From: Bin5 sp965221145
Lineage (GTDB): Bacteria > Chloroflexota > Anaerolineae > Caldilineales > Caldilineaceae
DNA length: 64,000 nt
Direction of reading: 5' to 3'
Assembly (NCBI GenBank): GCA_965221145.1
Contig: OZ244877.1
Span: 2,046,001 to 2,110,000 of the forward strand
Both the position numbers and the translations under genes were made by a program. Positions 17,267-26,466 of the stretch are shown piece by piece. The number at the start of each line of letters is the position of its first letter. Position 1 is the stretch's first letter. The notes below the pieces were generated by a model. It worked only from the letters and a program-made list of their open reading frames with translations, was not told the DNA's origin and did not search any database.

Positions 17267-19057
17267 TTACCAACTCGGCTGAACGCCGCTGTATCCCTGC
17301 ATCAAGCCCGGTTTGGGCCGCCGGATCAACTCGTCAACAGCCGCGCCCGGCGCCACCATCGGATAGACGTTCACCTCTTCCTTGACCTGGAAATCGATGA
17401 GAAAAGGCCCGTCCGTCGCGTGCGCCTGCTCTAGAACCGCCACAACCTCGCTCGGATGGCGTACAACCGCCGCTGGGATGTCGTAGGCGTCAGCCAGCTT
17501 CACGTAGTTTGGCGAGAGAATCGGCGTACCCACGTAGCGTTTGTCGTAGAAGATCTGTTGCCACTGGCGCACCATGCCCAGGAATCCGTTGTTGATGATG
17601 GCGATCTTGACCGGCAGCTTCTCCTGCTGAATCGTCGCCAACTCTTGCAACGTCATCTGGAAGCCGCCATCCCCGGCCACACACCAGACCAGCGCCTCCG
17701 GGTCGGATATCTGCGCGCCGAGAGCCGCCGGCAACGCGTATCCCATCGTGCCCAGCCCCCCGCTTGTGAGCAGCATCCCCGCCTGTTCGTGGATGTAATA
17801 CTGGCTCTCCCACATCTGATGCTGGCCGACATCCGTGACCACGATCACCCGTTTGTCCGTCTGTTCGGTCGCATGCCACAGTTGGCGGATCACATAAGGC
17901 GGAATCAGTTCCTCGACCTCATACTGAATAATGTCCGCTTCATCCGTCTCCGCGCGCCATTCGTTCAACGTCTGCACCCAATCCTTGTGTCGCCGCTCCC
18001 TGATCAGGGGGAGAAAGGCCGGCAGCGTCTCCGCCAGATCGCCAACCACCGCCACATCCGGGACAATGTTCTTGCCAACCTCCGCCCTGTCCAACTCGAA
18101 ATGGAGGATCTTAGCGTTGGCGGCAAAACGGTCCAGGCGGCCTGTGATGCGGTCGTCGAAGCGCATACCCATGGCAACCAGCACATCGCAGCCCTGGATC
18201 GCACGGTTGGCAAACGCCTCGCCGTGCATCCCCCCCATTCCCAGACTCAGCGGGTGGGTTTCCGGGATATTGCCTGTGCCCAGCAGCGTCGTTACTACGG
18301 GGATTCCGGCTTTCTCGACCAGTTGCAACAACTCTCCACTTGTCTCGGAGAGGTGGACGCCGTGCCCGGCCAGGATCAGCGGGCGCTCGGACTCGTTCAG
18401 CAGGTCAGCCGCCGCCTGCACAGCTTCGGTACTGAATTCCGGCCAGGGTTCAAAGCCTGGGAGATTGATCTCGAAATCATAGCGAAATGTGCCGATCTCA
18501 TTCTGCACATCCTTGCAGATGTCCACCAATACAACGCCCGGTCGTCCCTCGCGGGCGATGTAAAAGGCCTCCTTCATGATCAGCGGCAACTCTGCAATAT
18601 CGGTCACGAGATAGTTGTGCTTGCACACCGGCTGCGTGACGCCGACGACGTCCGACTCCTGAAATGCGTCAGTCCCCAGCAGATTGGTGGGAACCTGGCC
18701 GGTTATGGCAACGATCGGCACGCTGTCCATCTGCGCCGTCGCCAGCCCCGTGACGAGATTGGTCGCACCCGGCCCGCTTGTGACGATGCAGACGCCCACC
18801 CGGCCCGTGGCTCTGGCGTATCCATCGGCCATGTGCGCGGCGCACTGCTCGTGCCGCACCAGTACGTGATGGATGCGCCCGTCCGCTTGGTATTCGGACA
18901 ACGCGTCATAGGCCGGCAAAATCGCGCCGCCCGGGTGGCCGAAGACCAGATCGACCCCTTCCCGAAGAAGGGATTCCCAGATCATCTGCGAACCGCTAAA
19001 CTGCTGGGGCCCCAGATCGTATCCGCTGTCAATCGGTTCTTTCTTGGCTAGTGCCAT
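17267..19057 (-). CDS. ilvB: Acetolactate synthase large subunit
   Basis: Thiamine-diphosphate enzyme that condenses two pyruvates, or pyruvate with 2-oxobutyrate, as the first common step for Val, Leu and Ile. It is 596 residues long. The N-terminal PYR domain has VFGHPGGAILPAYDAL with the catalytic Glu in HEQCAAHMADGYAR; the FAD/central domain contains GMGGMHGEAFANRAIQGCD. The C-terminal PP domain has CVAGDGGFQMTLQELATIQQ with the Mg-binding continuation NNGFLGMVRQWQ. First gene of the ilvBNC-leuA unit and downstream of the attenuator at 19197-19376. Confidence 0.97.
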   Translation of the reverse strand: MALAKKEPIDSGYDLGPQQFSGSQMIWESLLREGVDLVFGHPGGAILPAYDALSEYQADGRIHHVLVRHEQCAAHMADGYARATGRVGVCIVTSGPGATNLVTGLATAQMDSVPIVAITGQVPTNLLGTDAFQESDVVGVTQPVCKHNYLVTDIAELPLIMKEAFYIAREGRPGVVLVDICKDVQNEIGTFRYDFEINLPGFEPWPEFSTEAVQAAADLLNESERPLILAGHGVHLSETSGELLQLVEKAGIPVVTTLLGTGNIPETHPLSLGMGGMHGEAFANRAIQGCDVLVAMGMRFDDRITGRLDRFAANAKILHFELDRAEVGKNIVPDVAVVGDLAETLPAFLPLIRERRHKDWVQTLNEWRAETDEADIIQYEVEELIPPYVIRQLWHATEQTDKRVIVVTDVGQHQMWESQYYIHEQAGMLLTSGGLGTMGYALPAALGAQISDPEALVWCVAGDGGFQMTLQELATIQQEKLPVKIAIINNGFLGMVRQWQQIFYDKRYVGTPILSPNYVKLADAYDIPAAVVRHPSEVVAVLEQAHATDGPFLIDFQVKEEVNVYPMVAPGAAVDELIRRPKPGLMQGYSGVQPSW

Positions 19058-19196
19058 CCATCTCCTCCTGCAAACAATCTCAATCTTGGTAGGCTCGTCA
19101 TTGATAGCGCAATGGGCGCGTATCTGCCACTTGCCATCGCACTGCTAAGATGTCCAAACCTGATGCGGTTGCTCTTAAACCAGATTTGACTATAGT

Positions 19197-19376
19197 AAAA
19201 AGACCCTTCCCGGTTGGGGAAGGGTCTACACTGACCTGAGCGAGAAGCCTTACTTACTGGACTTCTTTGCCTTCGCCAACCGTACACGGCCCCAAGCCGC
19301 TTACAAGAACGGCTACGAGACCGAGAAGAACGATGACAAGGCTAAGAATTTGGTTTGCGAAAGGCAAGACGGTCAA
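19197..19376 (-). promoter_or_regulatory. ilvB leader: BCAA-rich leader frame with attenuator
   Basis: On the minus strand a frame ending at 19254 carries ILSLVIVLLGLVAVLVSGLG, in which 14 of 20 residues are Leu, Val or Ile. Its start is unclear; a TTG at 19376 is in frame. Three RNA segments compete. Segment 1 (19367-19352, TTGCCTTTCGCAAACC) pairs with segment 2 (19281-19267, GGTTGGCGAAGGCAA). Segment 2 alternatively pairs with segment 3 (19223-19212, CCTTCCCCAACC), with 11 of 12 matches. Segment 3 is half of a perfect 11-bp terminator (19227-19201, stem AGACCCTTCCC) followed by Ts. Ribosome stalling at BCAA codons would cover segment 1 and favour antitermination. Confidence 0.82.
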
Positions 19377-19428
19377 TTCCAGTAAAGATAGACTGCCAAT
19401 ACAGTGAATGTATCCATGCTTGTAGTCT

Positions 19429-19456
19429 ATTGTACATACATTTGTAAGATGTGCAA
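19429..19456 (-). promoter_or_regulatory. Candidate promoter for the ilvB leader transcript
   Basis: TTGCAC (19456-19451), a 16-base spacer and TACAAT (19434-19429) on the minus strand would start transcription near 19421, upstream of the leader frame. The -10 is good and the -35 weak. Confidence 0.4.
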
Positions 19457-19550
19457 CTATCAGATGCGGCAATTTGCACAACGGCGGGCTAATTCTTTCG
19501 ACGCGAAATCCACATTGGATCAGGGTCGGTCTAAAATCGAGGGTATGTGC

Positions 19551-19556
19551 TATAAT
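19551..19556 (+). promoter_or_regulatory. Extended -10 promoter for the repeat-nuclease gene
   Basis: A perfect TATAAT at 19551-19556 preceded by TGC gives an extended -10 element. Initiation near 19563 leaves about 40 bases before the ATG at 19604. No clear -35 is seen. This promoter is divergent from the ilvB leader. Confidence 0.5.
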
Positions 19557-19603
19557 CGTCTCAGAATGAGGCCGGCCAGGATAATTTGTGGAGCTCAGAA
19601 ATC

Positions 19604-20533
19604 ATGGCGAACCGCACACTCATGCTGGAGCAACTTGGCAGCGTATTTGCCGAAGAACAGGCGGAGGTATTGGCGAAAGTCATTTTCGATTCCTACAACG
19701 CTCTCGTGCGCCGTGACGACTTCAACGAACTCAAAGAAATCGTCCGTGACCTGGCGGAGTCTCAACAGCGCACGGATCAACACGTAGAGTTATTGGCGGA
19801 GTCTCAACAGCGCACGGAACAGCGTATGGAATCGTTAGCTGAGTCTCAACAGCGCACGGAACAGCGTATGGAATCGTTAGCTGAGTCTCAACAGCGCACG
19901 GATCAACACGTAGAGTTATTAGCTGAGGCTCAGCAGCGCACGGATCAACACGTAGAATTATTGGCGGAGTCTCAGCAGCGCACGGATCAACACGTAGAGT
20001 TATTGGCTGAGTCTCAACAGCGCACGGAACAGCGTATGGAATCGTTAGCTGAGTCTCAACAGCGCACGGATCAACACGTAGAGTTATTGGCGGAGTCTCA
20101 ACAGCGCACGGAATCCGCACTCCAGCAACTGGCCCGTCAAGTGGGCGGAATGAGCGACCGCATGGGCGGCGACTTGGAAGATGTGGCCGCCGCCATGATT
20201 CACGATCTGCTGGAGCGTGAGTTAGGCTGGCAGGTCGACGAACTGGGACGCGTCTGGCAGAAGTGGGACGGAACGGAAGAAGAAATCGATGTCTTCGGCC
20301 ATGCCCGTGACACGACCCGCCCGGACACATCGCTCTGGATTGTGGGAGAGGTGAAGTTCAACCTTACGATGCGGGATGTGGAACGTTTTGCCCTGCTGCT
20401 GGAGCGCGCCGCCCAGCACCTTGTAGGAGAAATCGTACCGGTATGTTTCAGTTACCGCGTGCGCCCTGCCGTGCGAGAGGCTGTGAAAGAAGCTGGTTAT
20501 CGCCTTGTCCTTTCCAACGGGCGGATGCTGTAG
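19604..20533 (+). CDS. Coiled-coil repeat protein with PD-(D/E)xK-like C-terminal domain
   Basis: A 309-residue protein started at the ATG at 19604 (MANRTLML), with GGAG about 10 bases upstream. Residues 1-49 are helical. From residue 50, eight 14-residue units of the form LAESQQRT(D/E)Q(H/R)(V/M)E(L/S) form a coiled coil in two flavours ordered A B B A A A B A. The C-terminal 130 residues resemble restriction-like nucleases of the DUF3782-related type: the GTEEEIDVFG strand supplies an Asp, and WIVGEVKFNLT supplies ExK. The nuclease fold is inferred and no catalytic test is implied. Comparable proteins in cyanobacteria and Chloroflexota vary in repeat number. It stands alone between ilvB and a convergent sulfatase gene. 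Confidence 0.75.
   Translation: MANRTLMLEQLGSVFAEEQAEVLAKVIFDSYNALVRRDDFNELKEIVRDLAESQQRTDQHVELLAESQQRTEQRMESLAESQQRTEQRMESLAESQQRTDQHVELLAEAQQRTDQHVELLAESQQRTDQHVELLAESQQRTEQRMESLAESQQRTDQHVELLAESQQRTESALQQLARQVGGMSDRMGGDLEDVAAAMIHDLLERELGWQVDELGRVWQKWDGTEEEIDVFGHARDTTRPDTSLWIVGEVKFNLTMRDVERFALLLERAAQHLVGEIVPVCFSYRVRPAVREAVKEAGYRLVLSNGRML
19751..20128 (+). repeat. 42-bp tandem repeats encoding the coiled coil
   Basis: Eight full 42-base units (19751-20086) and a partial ninth are nearly identical at the DNA level, including synonymous positions. This indicates recent unit duplication or gene conversion. Each unit encodes 14 residues, two heptads, so gains and losses keep the frame and the coiled-coil register. 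Confidence 0.9.
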
Positions 20534-20558
20534 AAAGATGCTGGCGGCCTCCATCCCT

Positions 20559-21905
20559 TCATGCCGTCAGCAGAGGGTCTTTCACCTTGACTTGCCAACG
20601 CGCCAGTTCCCGCTCCAACCGTTCCCGTTCAGCAGTTGCACCATCATCCAGCGAAAGATCATTCAACTCCCACGGATCCGACGCAATGTGGAATAACTGT
20701 GTGCGGTCGCTGCCCTCGTCTCCATCCTTCCGGTAGCTGATCAACTTCCACTCACGGTCCCGCACCATCCGCTGCACATGCATGTAGACCGAGTGTACAT
20801 ACGGCCGCGACGCCGAAGTCGTGCCGTCCATCAGCGGCCTAAGACTCAGCGCATCCACCTGTGAGGGAGTCTCCAGCCCAGCCAACTCACAAAGAGTCGG
20901 GTACAGATCGTATGTGTGAGTAAGGGCGTCCACCCGCTTGCCCTTGGGCACGCCCGGCCCGCGCAGCAACAGCGGTACGCGCACGCTGTGATCGTACAGA
21001 TTCTGCTTGCCCAGCAGACCATGCTGGCCCACTGACAGGCCATGATCGGCGCTATAGATGACGATCGTGTTTTCGGCCTGCCCACTGCGCGCCAGCGCGT
21101 TCAGGATTTCGCCGATTTTCTCGTCCATGTCCGAGATCATTCCGTAGTATTCAGCGATATGCCGCCGCGTATCCTCTGGTGTGCGTGGGAAACCGGCCAG
21201 CTTCTCATCCCGCACCCACATCTCCCCATTGTCGAAAGGATGCGTCCCCATGAAGTTGGCCGGCAGCGGCATCGCCTCGGGCGTGTATGCGTCGGCCCAG
21301 TCAGGCGGCGGAGTGCGTGGGTCGTGCGGCGCGGTGAAAGCGCAGTAGAGAAAGAAGGGTTGGCTGCCGTCCTGTTTCTCCACAAAGCGGATGGCCGCAT
21401 CGCCGAACAGATCGGTCGAAAAATGGTCGCCGATGCGCTGGCGGCTGCTTTGGTATGTGCCCCGGGGGTCATAGTCCTGCACCGGCACTGCAAAGTGGCT
21501 AGCCATGCCACCGAAAAACACATTTTCTACCTCGCCGAAGGAGCGGGCGAAGCTGGCTGCATCGTTGTGCCATTTTCCCGTAGCAAAAGTCTTGTACCCG
21601 TTTTGGCGAAACAGTTCGGCCAGATAGGTGTGGCCCGGAGCCAGCGTTTGCAGCGCCTGCCGGTCGTTGATGTCGTTGCCGACGGATGCGCGGAACACGT
21701 GCGCGCCCGTGTGAACGCAGGCCCGCGTCGGCACACAGACAGCGCCCCTCAGGCTCCCGATATGATGGTTCTGGTGGAACGAAGCGCCATCGGTACAGAG
21801 TTGGTCCAGGTTTGGCGTCTGTACCGTCGGATCACCGTATGCGCCGATCGCCGAGGCGCGGTGGTCGTCTGCGATGAGGAAGAGAACGTTGGGCTGGGTT
21901 GACAT
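20559..21905 (-). CDS. Sulfatase (formylglycine-dependent, type I)
   Basis: Hydrolyses sulfate esters. The start chosen is the ATG at 21905 (MSTQPNVLFLIADDH), giving 448 residues. The formylglycine motif CVPTR has Cys57, which an FGE-type enzyme would have to oxidise. Metal-binding Asp residues lie in LIADDH and in YSADHGLSVGQHGLLGKQNLYDHS. The C-terminal subdomain ends with QLFHIASDPWELNDLSLD, common in choline-sulfatase/arylsulfatase relatives. No signal peptide is visible, so it is probably cytoplasmic. The substrate cannot be read from the sequence. It is convergent with the repeat-nuclease gene (25-base gap). A second, broken sulfatase lies at 48891-50239. Confidence 0.9.
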   Translation of the reverse strand: MSTQPNVLFLIADDHRASAIGAYGDPTVQTPNLDQLCTDGASFHQNHHIGSLRGAVCVPTRACVHTGAHVFRASVGNDINDRQALQTLAPGHTYLAELFRQNGYKTFATGKWHNDAASFARSFGEVENVFFGGMASHFAVPVQDYDPRGTYQSSRQRIGDHFSTDLFGDAAIRFVEKQDGSQPFFLYCAFTAPHDPRTPPPDWADAYTPEAMPLPANFMGTHPFDNGEMWVRDEKLAGFPRTPEDTRRHIAEYYGMISDMDEKIGEILNALARSGQAENTIVIYSADHGLSVGQHGLLGKQNLYDHSVRVPLLLRGPGVPKGKRVDALTHTYDLYPTLCELAGLETPSQVDALSLRPLMDGTTSASRPYVHSVYMHVQRMVRDREWKLISYRKDGDEGSDRTQLFHIASDPWELNDLSLDDGATAERERLERELARWQVKVKDPLLTA

Positions 21906-22036
21906 TTTGGGGTATGCTCCCACAAAGGATTGCTGAGTTCGAATCGCTTGCCGCTACTTCGGTCTGGCTAATTTGTTTTACTGGGTGCTGCTCTTCTTCC
22001 ACTCGGTGCGGTCCACCAGGCCATCGAACACTCTTA

Positions 22037-23854
22037 CTACTTTTCCAAAAATTGTCGCCGATACAGTTCTGCGTATAGTCCGCCCTCGTCCAACAACGCG
22101 GCGTGACTCCCTCTGCTTACGATCTGCCCGTCTTGCATCACACAGATCAGGTCTGCCCTGCGGATGGTGCTCAGTCGATGCGCAATTACGATCGCCGTGC
22201 ATTGGCTCAGCAGTCGATCGAGCGCCTCCTGAATCAGCGCTTCCGTCGCCGTGTCCACACTGGCAGTGGCCTCATCCAGGATCAGAATCCGGGGATCAGC
22301 CAGGATCGCCCGCGCAATGCAGATCAGTTGACGCTGGCCCAGCGACAGGTTGGCGCCCCCTTCGAGGATCTCGGTTTCATAGCCGTTGGACAGATCCGCG
22401 ATGAACTCGTGCGCGTTGGCCTGCCGCGCCGCCTTCTCTACGGCTGCGGAATCGATCTCCGGTAGGCCGAAGCGGATGTTGTCCAGCACCGTACCAGCAA
22501 AGAGAAATGGCTCTTGCGAAACAATGCCGGTCTGGCGGCGCAGCGACTGTTGCGTCACCGTTCGTACATCAATATCGTCGATTTGCACCGATCCATCGCT
22601 CACGTCGTAGAAGCGTGCAACCAGATTGGCAATGGTAGACTTGCCCGCGCCCGTCGGCCCAACCAGGGCCACCGTCTGCCCAGCCTCGATTACAAGGTTG
22701 ACGTCCCGCAAGACCGATATATCGCTACTGTAAGAAAAGTTGACCCGGCGCAACTCGATGCGCCCCTTGATCGCGGGCATCTCATCGCCGCTCTTTGGAT
22801 CAGGCACATCCGGCTGGGCGTCCAGCAGTTCCAGCACGCGCTCACCGCCTGCCATGGCCGCCTGCATGGTCGTGTAGAGTTGGCTCAACTCCTGCACCGG
22901 CTGGAAAAAGCGAGTAACATACGCAAGGAACGCCACCAGCACACCAAGCTCCAGCGCGCCTTGCGCCACGGCCCGTCCGCCAAACCAGAGCACTACGGCA
23001 GTTGCAAGCACCGCCAGAAACTCGACCGTCGGTAAAAAGACATAAGAGAGCGCCATCGCATCCACAAATGCGGTGCGATTGTCCTGATTGGCCGAGTCGA
23101 AGCGGTTGCGCATCGCCTTTTCCTGCGCGAACGCCTGGATCACGCGCATTCCGGTCAGGTGTTCTGCCAACGTGCTAACAACGCCCGCCACACTCCGTCG
23201 CGTCTGGCGGAAGGCGACCTTTGCCCGCCGCGAGAAAAAGTAAGTGGCCAGCAGCATCAACGGAATGATGCTGAAAGTGATCAAGGCCAGGGAAGGGCTG
23301 AGCGCCAGCATGACGACGATGATGCCAATCAGAATCAGCAGATCGCCGATAAGGGTGATCAATCCCTGAGACAGCAGTTCGTTAATTACCGCAACATCGC
23401 TGATCACCCGCGAAATGGTTACGCCGACAATGTGCTGGTTATGATACCCCAGCGAAAGGGCTTGCAGGTGGCGCATCAGCTCTTCCCGCAGCGTCGCCAA
23501 CACGCGTTGCCCTACCCACGACAGCAGATAGCGCTGACCTGATGCCGCCCCAAAGAGCGCCAAGAACATGACCGCCATGATAATGGAAACCTGCGCCAGC
23601 CCGTTTGCATTGCTTGCCGCGATGAATCGGTCGATCGCCACTTTGAGCAGGAGAGGGATCCCAAGTGTCAGACCCGTGACCACGAGCATCAGGAGAAAGG
23701 CGACGACCATTTTGGCGCGGTGCGGCCGCAGATAGGCCAGCAGTCGGCCTACGACCTGGCCATCGAATGCCTTTCCGTCTGCCTCGTTTGCCATGTTGCG
23801 CAGCAAGCTCTGGGGTCCGCCGCTGCGCCCTGCCGAACCAATTGAAATTGACAT
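22037..23854 (-). CDS. ABC exporter half-transporter, subunit B (catalytic Walker B)
   Basis: A 605-residue fusion of a six-helix type IV exporter membrane domain (residues about 45-350) with an ATPase domain. Walker A is GPTGAGKST, the Q-loop is QEPFLF, and Walker B is ILILDEATASVD with the catalytic Glu. The switch His is present in IAHRLSTIRRAD. The signature is LSLGQ instead of LSGGQ. It is encoded 46 bases downstream of the partner subunit; the two deviations complement each other, as expected for a heterodimer with one degenerate ATP site. The cargo is unknown: the family exports drugs, lipids or peptides. Confidence 0.92.
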   Translation of the reverse strand: MSISIGSAGRSGGPQSLLRNMANEADGKAFDGQVVGRLLAYLRPHRAKMVVAFLLMLVVTGLTLGIPLLLKVAIDRFIAASNANGLAQVSIIMAVMFLALFGAASGQRYLLSWVGQRVLATLREELMRHLQALSLGYHNQHIVGVTISRVISDVAVINELLSQGLITLIGDLLILIGIIVVMLALSPSLALITFSIIPLMLLATYFFSRRAKVAFRQTRRSVAGVVSTLAEHLTGMRVIQAFAQEKAMRNRFDSANQDNRTAFVDAMALSYVFLPTVEFLAVLATAVVLWFGGRAVAQGALELGVLVAFLAYVTRFFQPVQELSQLYTTMQAAMAGGERVLELLDAQPDVPDPKSGDEMPAIKGRIELRRVNFSYSSDISVLRDVNLVIEAGQTVALVGPTGAGKSTIANLVARFYDVSDGSVQIDDIDVRTVTQQSLRRQTGIVSQEPFLFAGTVLDNIRFGLPEIDSAAVEKAARQANAHEFIADLSNGYETEILEGGANLSLGQRQLICIARAILADPRILILDEATASVDTATEALIQEALDRLLSQCTAIVIAHRLSTIRRADLICVMQDGQIVSRGSHAALLDEGGLYAELYRRQFLEK

Positions 23855-23900
23855 AATGATAAGTGATTCGCGCTCGTTAAGGCTGCGCCTGTCCTGCTCG

Positions 23901-25682
23901 TCAGACTTCTAAAATCTGAAGCTGCTCCTCGTAGATTTTGCGGTATAGCGCCGACGATTCGAGCAACTCTCCATGCTTCCCGGCAGCCGAAATCCGCCCC
24001 TTTTCCAGTATCAATATCTGGTCGGCCAGGCGCACCGTGCTGAGACGCTGGGCGATGATGACCGATGTGCGCCCCTTCATCAGATTCGCCAGAGCCAATT
24101 GGATCAGGTGCTCGGTCTGTGTATCCACACTGGACGTCGCGTCGTCGAGAATGAGAATGCGTGGATCGGTCAGCAGCGTGCGCGCGATGGCGACCCGCTG
24201 TCTCTGCCCGCCGGACAACGTAGCGCCCCGTTCCCCCACTCTTGTGGCGTAGCCGTCCGGAAAACTCTCGATGAACTCGTGGGCCTGGGCCGCACGGGCC
24301 GCCTCGATGATCTCCTTCTCCGAAGCGTCGGGCCGCCCAAAGGCGATATTCTCGCCTATGGACGTGGCAAAGAGCGTCGACTCCTGCAAAACGATGCCGA
24401 TTTGACTGCGCAGCGAATGCAGTGTCGCCCCGCAAATGTCCTGGCCGTCCAACAGGATGCGGCCTTCTGTCGAGTCGTAGAAACGGGGGATCATGTTAAT
24501 GATCGATGACTTGCCCGAACCGGTCGGGCCGAGCAGGGCAAGCACCTGTCCCGGCTGAATCTCAAACGAGACGTTGCGCAATACATTGTGCGGGCGGGCG
24601 TAGCTGAACGAGACGTTCTCGAAGCGCAGATGGCCCTGAACCGGCGCCAGCGGCATCGCGTCCGCCGCCTCCTCAACCTGCGTCTCTTCATCCAGAATCT
24701 CGAAGATTCGCTCTGCTGACGCCCCAGCCATTGCGATGGCGGGGATGACAAAACCCAGCCTACGGATCGGCGCCGCCAACTGTGCGAGATAGGTGAGGAA
24801 GGCGATCAGTTCCCCCAGAGTCAGCGCGCCCCGGATCACCTGCAAGCCACCGAACCAGATGATGATGACGGTGGCGAGATTGGCGATCAGATCCAGCATC
24901 GGGACGTTCAGCGCAGTGAGCTTGGCGGTCGCCGCGGCCAGCCCAAACCATTTCTGATTCTCCGCCTCAAATCGTTCGATCTCCACATCTTCCTGGGCAA
25001 AGGCCTTGACGATTCGCGCCCCCCGCAGGTTCTGTTCCAGCCGCGTCGTCAGCACTGCCAGCTGTTGCTGAATCGCAAGGGACAGCGGCCGGTGACGAGC
25101 GCCGAAACTCGTCGCCCGCTGGGCCAAAATCGGCATCGTCAGCAGCGCCATCAGCGCCAATGTCGGGTTCATGATGACCAGCGCAATCGCAGTGCCAATT
25201 AGCAGCACAACGCCGTTCGCCAAACCCAGCAACGACCGACCGGTCAGGAAGCGCATCCGTTCCACATCCTGCATGGTCCGCGACAGAAGCTGACCCGATT
25301 CGGTGCGGTCGTGGTAGGCGAAGGAGAGGTCGGTAAGTTTGGCGTGCAGATCTCGGCGCAGATCGTAGGAGACGCCCTGGGAGGCGGTCTCCGTCCACAG
25401 GCCCGTGAAGAATGTGAGCACGCCGCGCGCAACGGTCAGCCCCAGCAGCGCCAGAACCGACCAGGTAAGCAGTTGCAATTCATGCTGTTGAATGCCCCGG
25501 TCTACGATCCAGCGAATGATCTGAGGCGTAGCCAGGATAATACCGGTCGTTGCCAGGAGTGCGACGTAGGCGGACGCGGTCAACCGCCAGTACGGTTGTA
25601 GACGGCGAAACGCCCGCAACAAGAAGCGTCTGCCATGGCTCGACCGGACCGGCGCCGATAGGTCCGCAGGGATCGTTGTCAT
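23901..25682 (-). CDS. ABC exporter half-transporter, subunit A (degenerate ATP site)
   Basis: A 593-residue partner of the preceding transporter, with an N-terminal membrane domain and an ATPase domain. Walker A is GPTGSGKSS and the signature is a canonical LSGGQ. Walker B reads ILILDDATSSVD, so Asp replaces the catalytic Glu, and the switch His is replaced by Gln in IAQRLSTVRLAD. In heterodimeric exporters such as TM287/288 these changes mark the non-hydrolysing site, which pairs with the variant signature of the other subunit, exactly as seen here. It is transcribed first in the pair. Confidence 0.92.
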   Translation of the reverse strand: MTTIPADLSAPVRSSHGRRFLLRAFRRLQPYWRLTASAYVALLATTGIILATPQIIRWIVDRGIQQHELQLLTWSVLALLGLTVARGVLTFFTGLWTETASQGVSYDLRRDLHAKLTDLSFAYHDRTESGQLLSRTMQDVERMRFLTGRSLLGLANGVVLLIGTAIALVIMNPTLALMALLTMPILAQRATSFGARHRPLSLAIQQQLAVLTTRLEQNLRGARIVKAFAQEDVEIERFEAENQKWFGLAAATAKLTALNVPMLDLIANLATVIIIWFGGLQVIRGALTLGELIAFLTYLAQLAAPIRRLGFVIPAIAMAGASAERIFEILDEETQVEEAADAMPLAPVQGHLRFENVSFSYARPHNVLRNVSFEIQPGQVLALLGPTGSGKSSIINMIPRFYDSTEGRILLDGQDICGATLHSLRSQIGIVLQESTLFATSIGENIAFGRPDASEKEIIEAARAAQAHEFIESFPDGYATRVGERGATLSGGQRQRVAIARTLLTDPRILILDDATSSVDTQTEHLIQLALANLMKGRTSVIIAQRLSTVRLADQILILEKGRISAAGKHGELLESSALYRKIYEEQLQILEV

Positions 25683-25829
25683 TCTTCAAATCCGGTTTAG
25701 TATGGTCGCGGGACGCGCACTTCTCCTAATTGTACCACGTTCCGGCGCACAGCCCTACCATGGCGTACACAATGCCCAGCGCCTACCTTTTTTGGCGAGA
25801 GGATTGAACGGCGAGAGGCGGAGGCGCCC

Positions 25830-26375
25830 TCAGAGTTTGCGCACCACGTCTCCGGCGCGGATCGGGCCGGGTTGGACAACCTTTGCATAGATTCCGCGCA
25901 AACGCAGTTCTTTCCCCACCGGCGAACTGACGAACTTTACCGCGTCCACGCCGAAACGTTCCGCAAATCTCTTGCAGCCGGTGTGGTCAATCTCCGTCAC
26001 TTCGATGACCGCACCGCCCAGGGCCAACCGCGTGCCGGTCGGCAGATTCGCTTCGCTCAACTCGAGATCGATGTATAGTTGATCTCCGAACAGCTGCCAG
26101 CGCCCCTCATCCTGCGCCAGCAATCCCGCCACGCGGGCGTTCATAATCGTGAGCTGCCGCTCCGGGTCAAGTGGGACACCGGGATTACGCTTGCTCCAGT
26201 TGTCGCCCACCAGTCCTTCGTGAACCGACAGTTCGGCCTCCCCGATCACCTCACGCTCGCCTGAGCGCGGCCGCCTCACGATCAGACTGAGCCTGCCCTC
26301 GTCGTGAGGAGAGCGGCGGATCTCGTCCAAATTCTGTTCCATTTCTACCATGGTCAAGTTTGTCACATTCGACAT
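25830..26375 (-). CDS. MOSC domain protein
   Basis: A 181-residue protein resembling molybdenum-cofactor sulfurase C-terminal (MOSC) domains: GLVGDNWSKRNPG, an ERQLTIMNARVAG-type beta strand, and the conserved cysteine region IDHTGCKRFAERFG followed by KELRLRGIYAKVVQPG. Stand-alone MOSC proteins are thought to transfer sulfur or bind Moco-related ligands, but the substrate here is unknown. It lies 147 bases upstream of the ABC exporter on the same strand, with no visible functional link. Confidence 0.8.
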   Translation of the reverse strand: MSNVTNLTMVEMEQNLDEIRRSPHDEGRLSLIVRRPRSGEREVIGEAELSVHEGLVGDNWSKRNPGVPLDPERQLTIMNARVAGLLAQDEGRWQLFGDQLYIDLELSEANLPTGTRLALGGAVIEVTEIDHTGCKRFAERFGVDAVKFVSSPVGKELRLRGIYAKVVQPGPIRAGDVVRKL

Positions 26376-26466
26376 AATAATGTATCCCCCTTCATCGCTG
26401 ACATGGAGTCCAGCAGATCCAACATTTGGGCCGCCTTGATGTCCGCTCGAACTGCGCTGTCCGGCC

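Noticed and set aside
19731..20330. Long antisense frame opposite the 42-bp repeats
   Set aside because: It is open only because the repeat unit lacks stops in that phase; the translation is a repetitive Cys/Val/Asp pattern without similarity, and the plus-strand frame has a ribosome site and recognisable domains.
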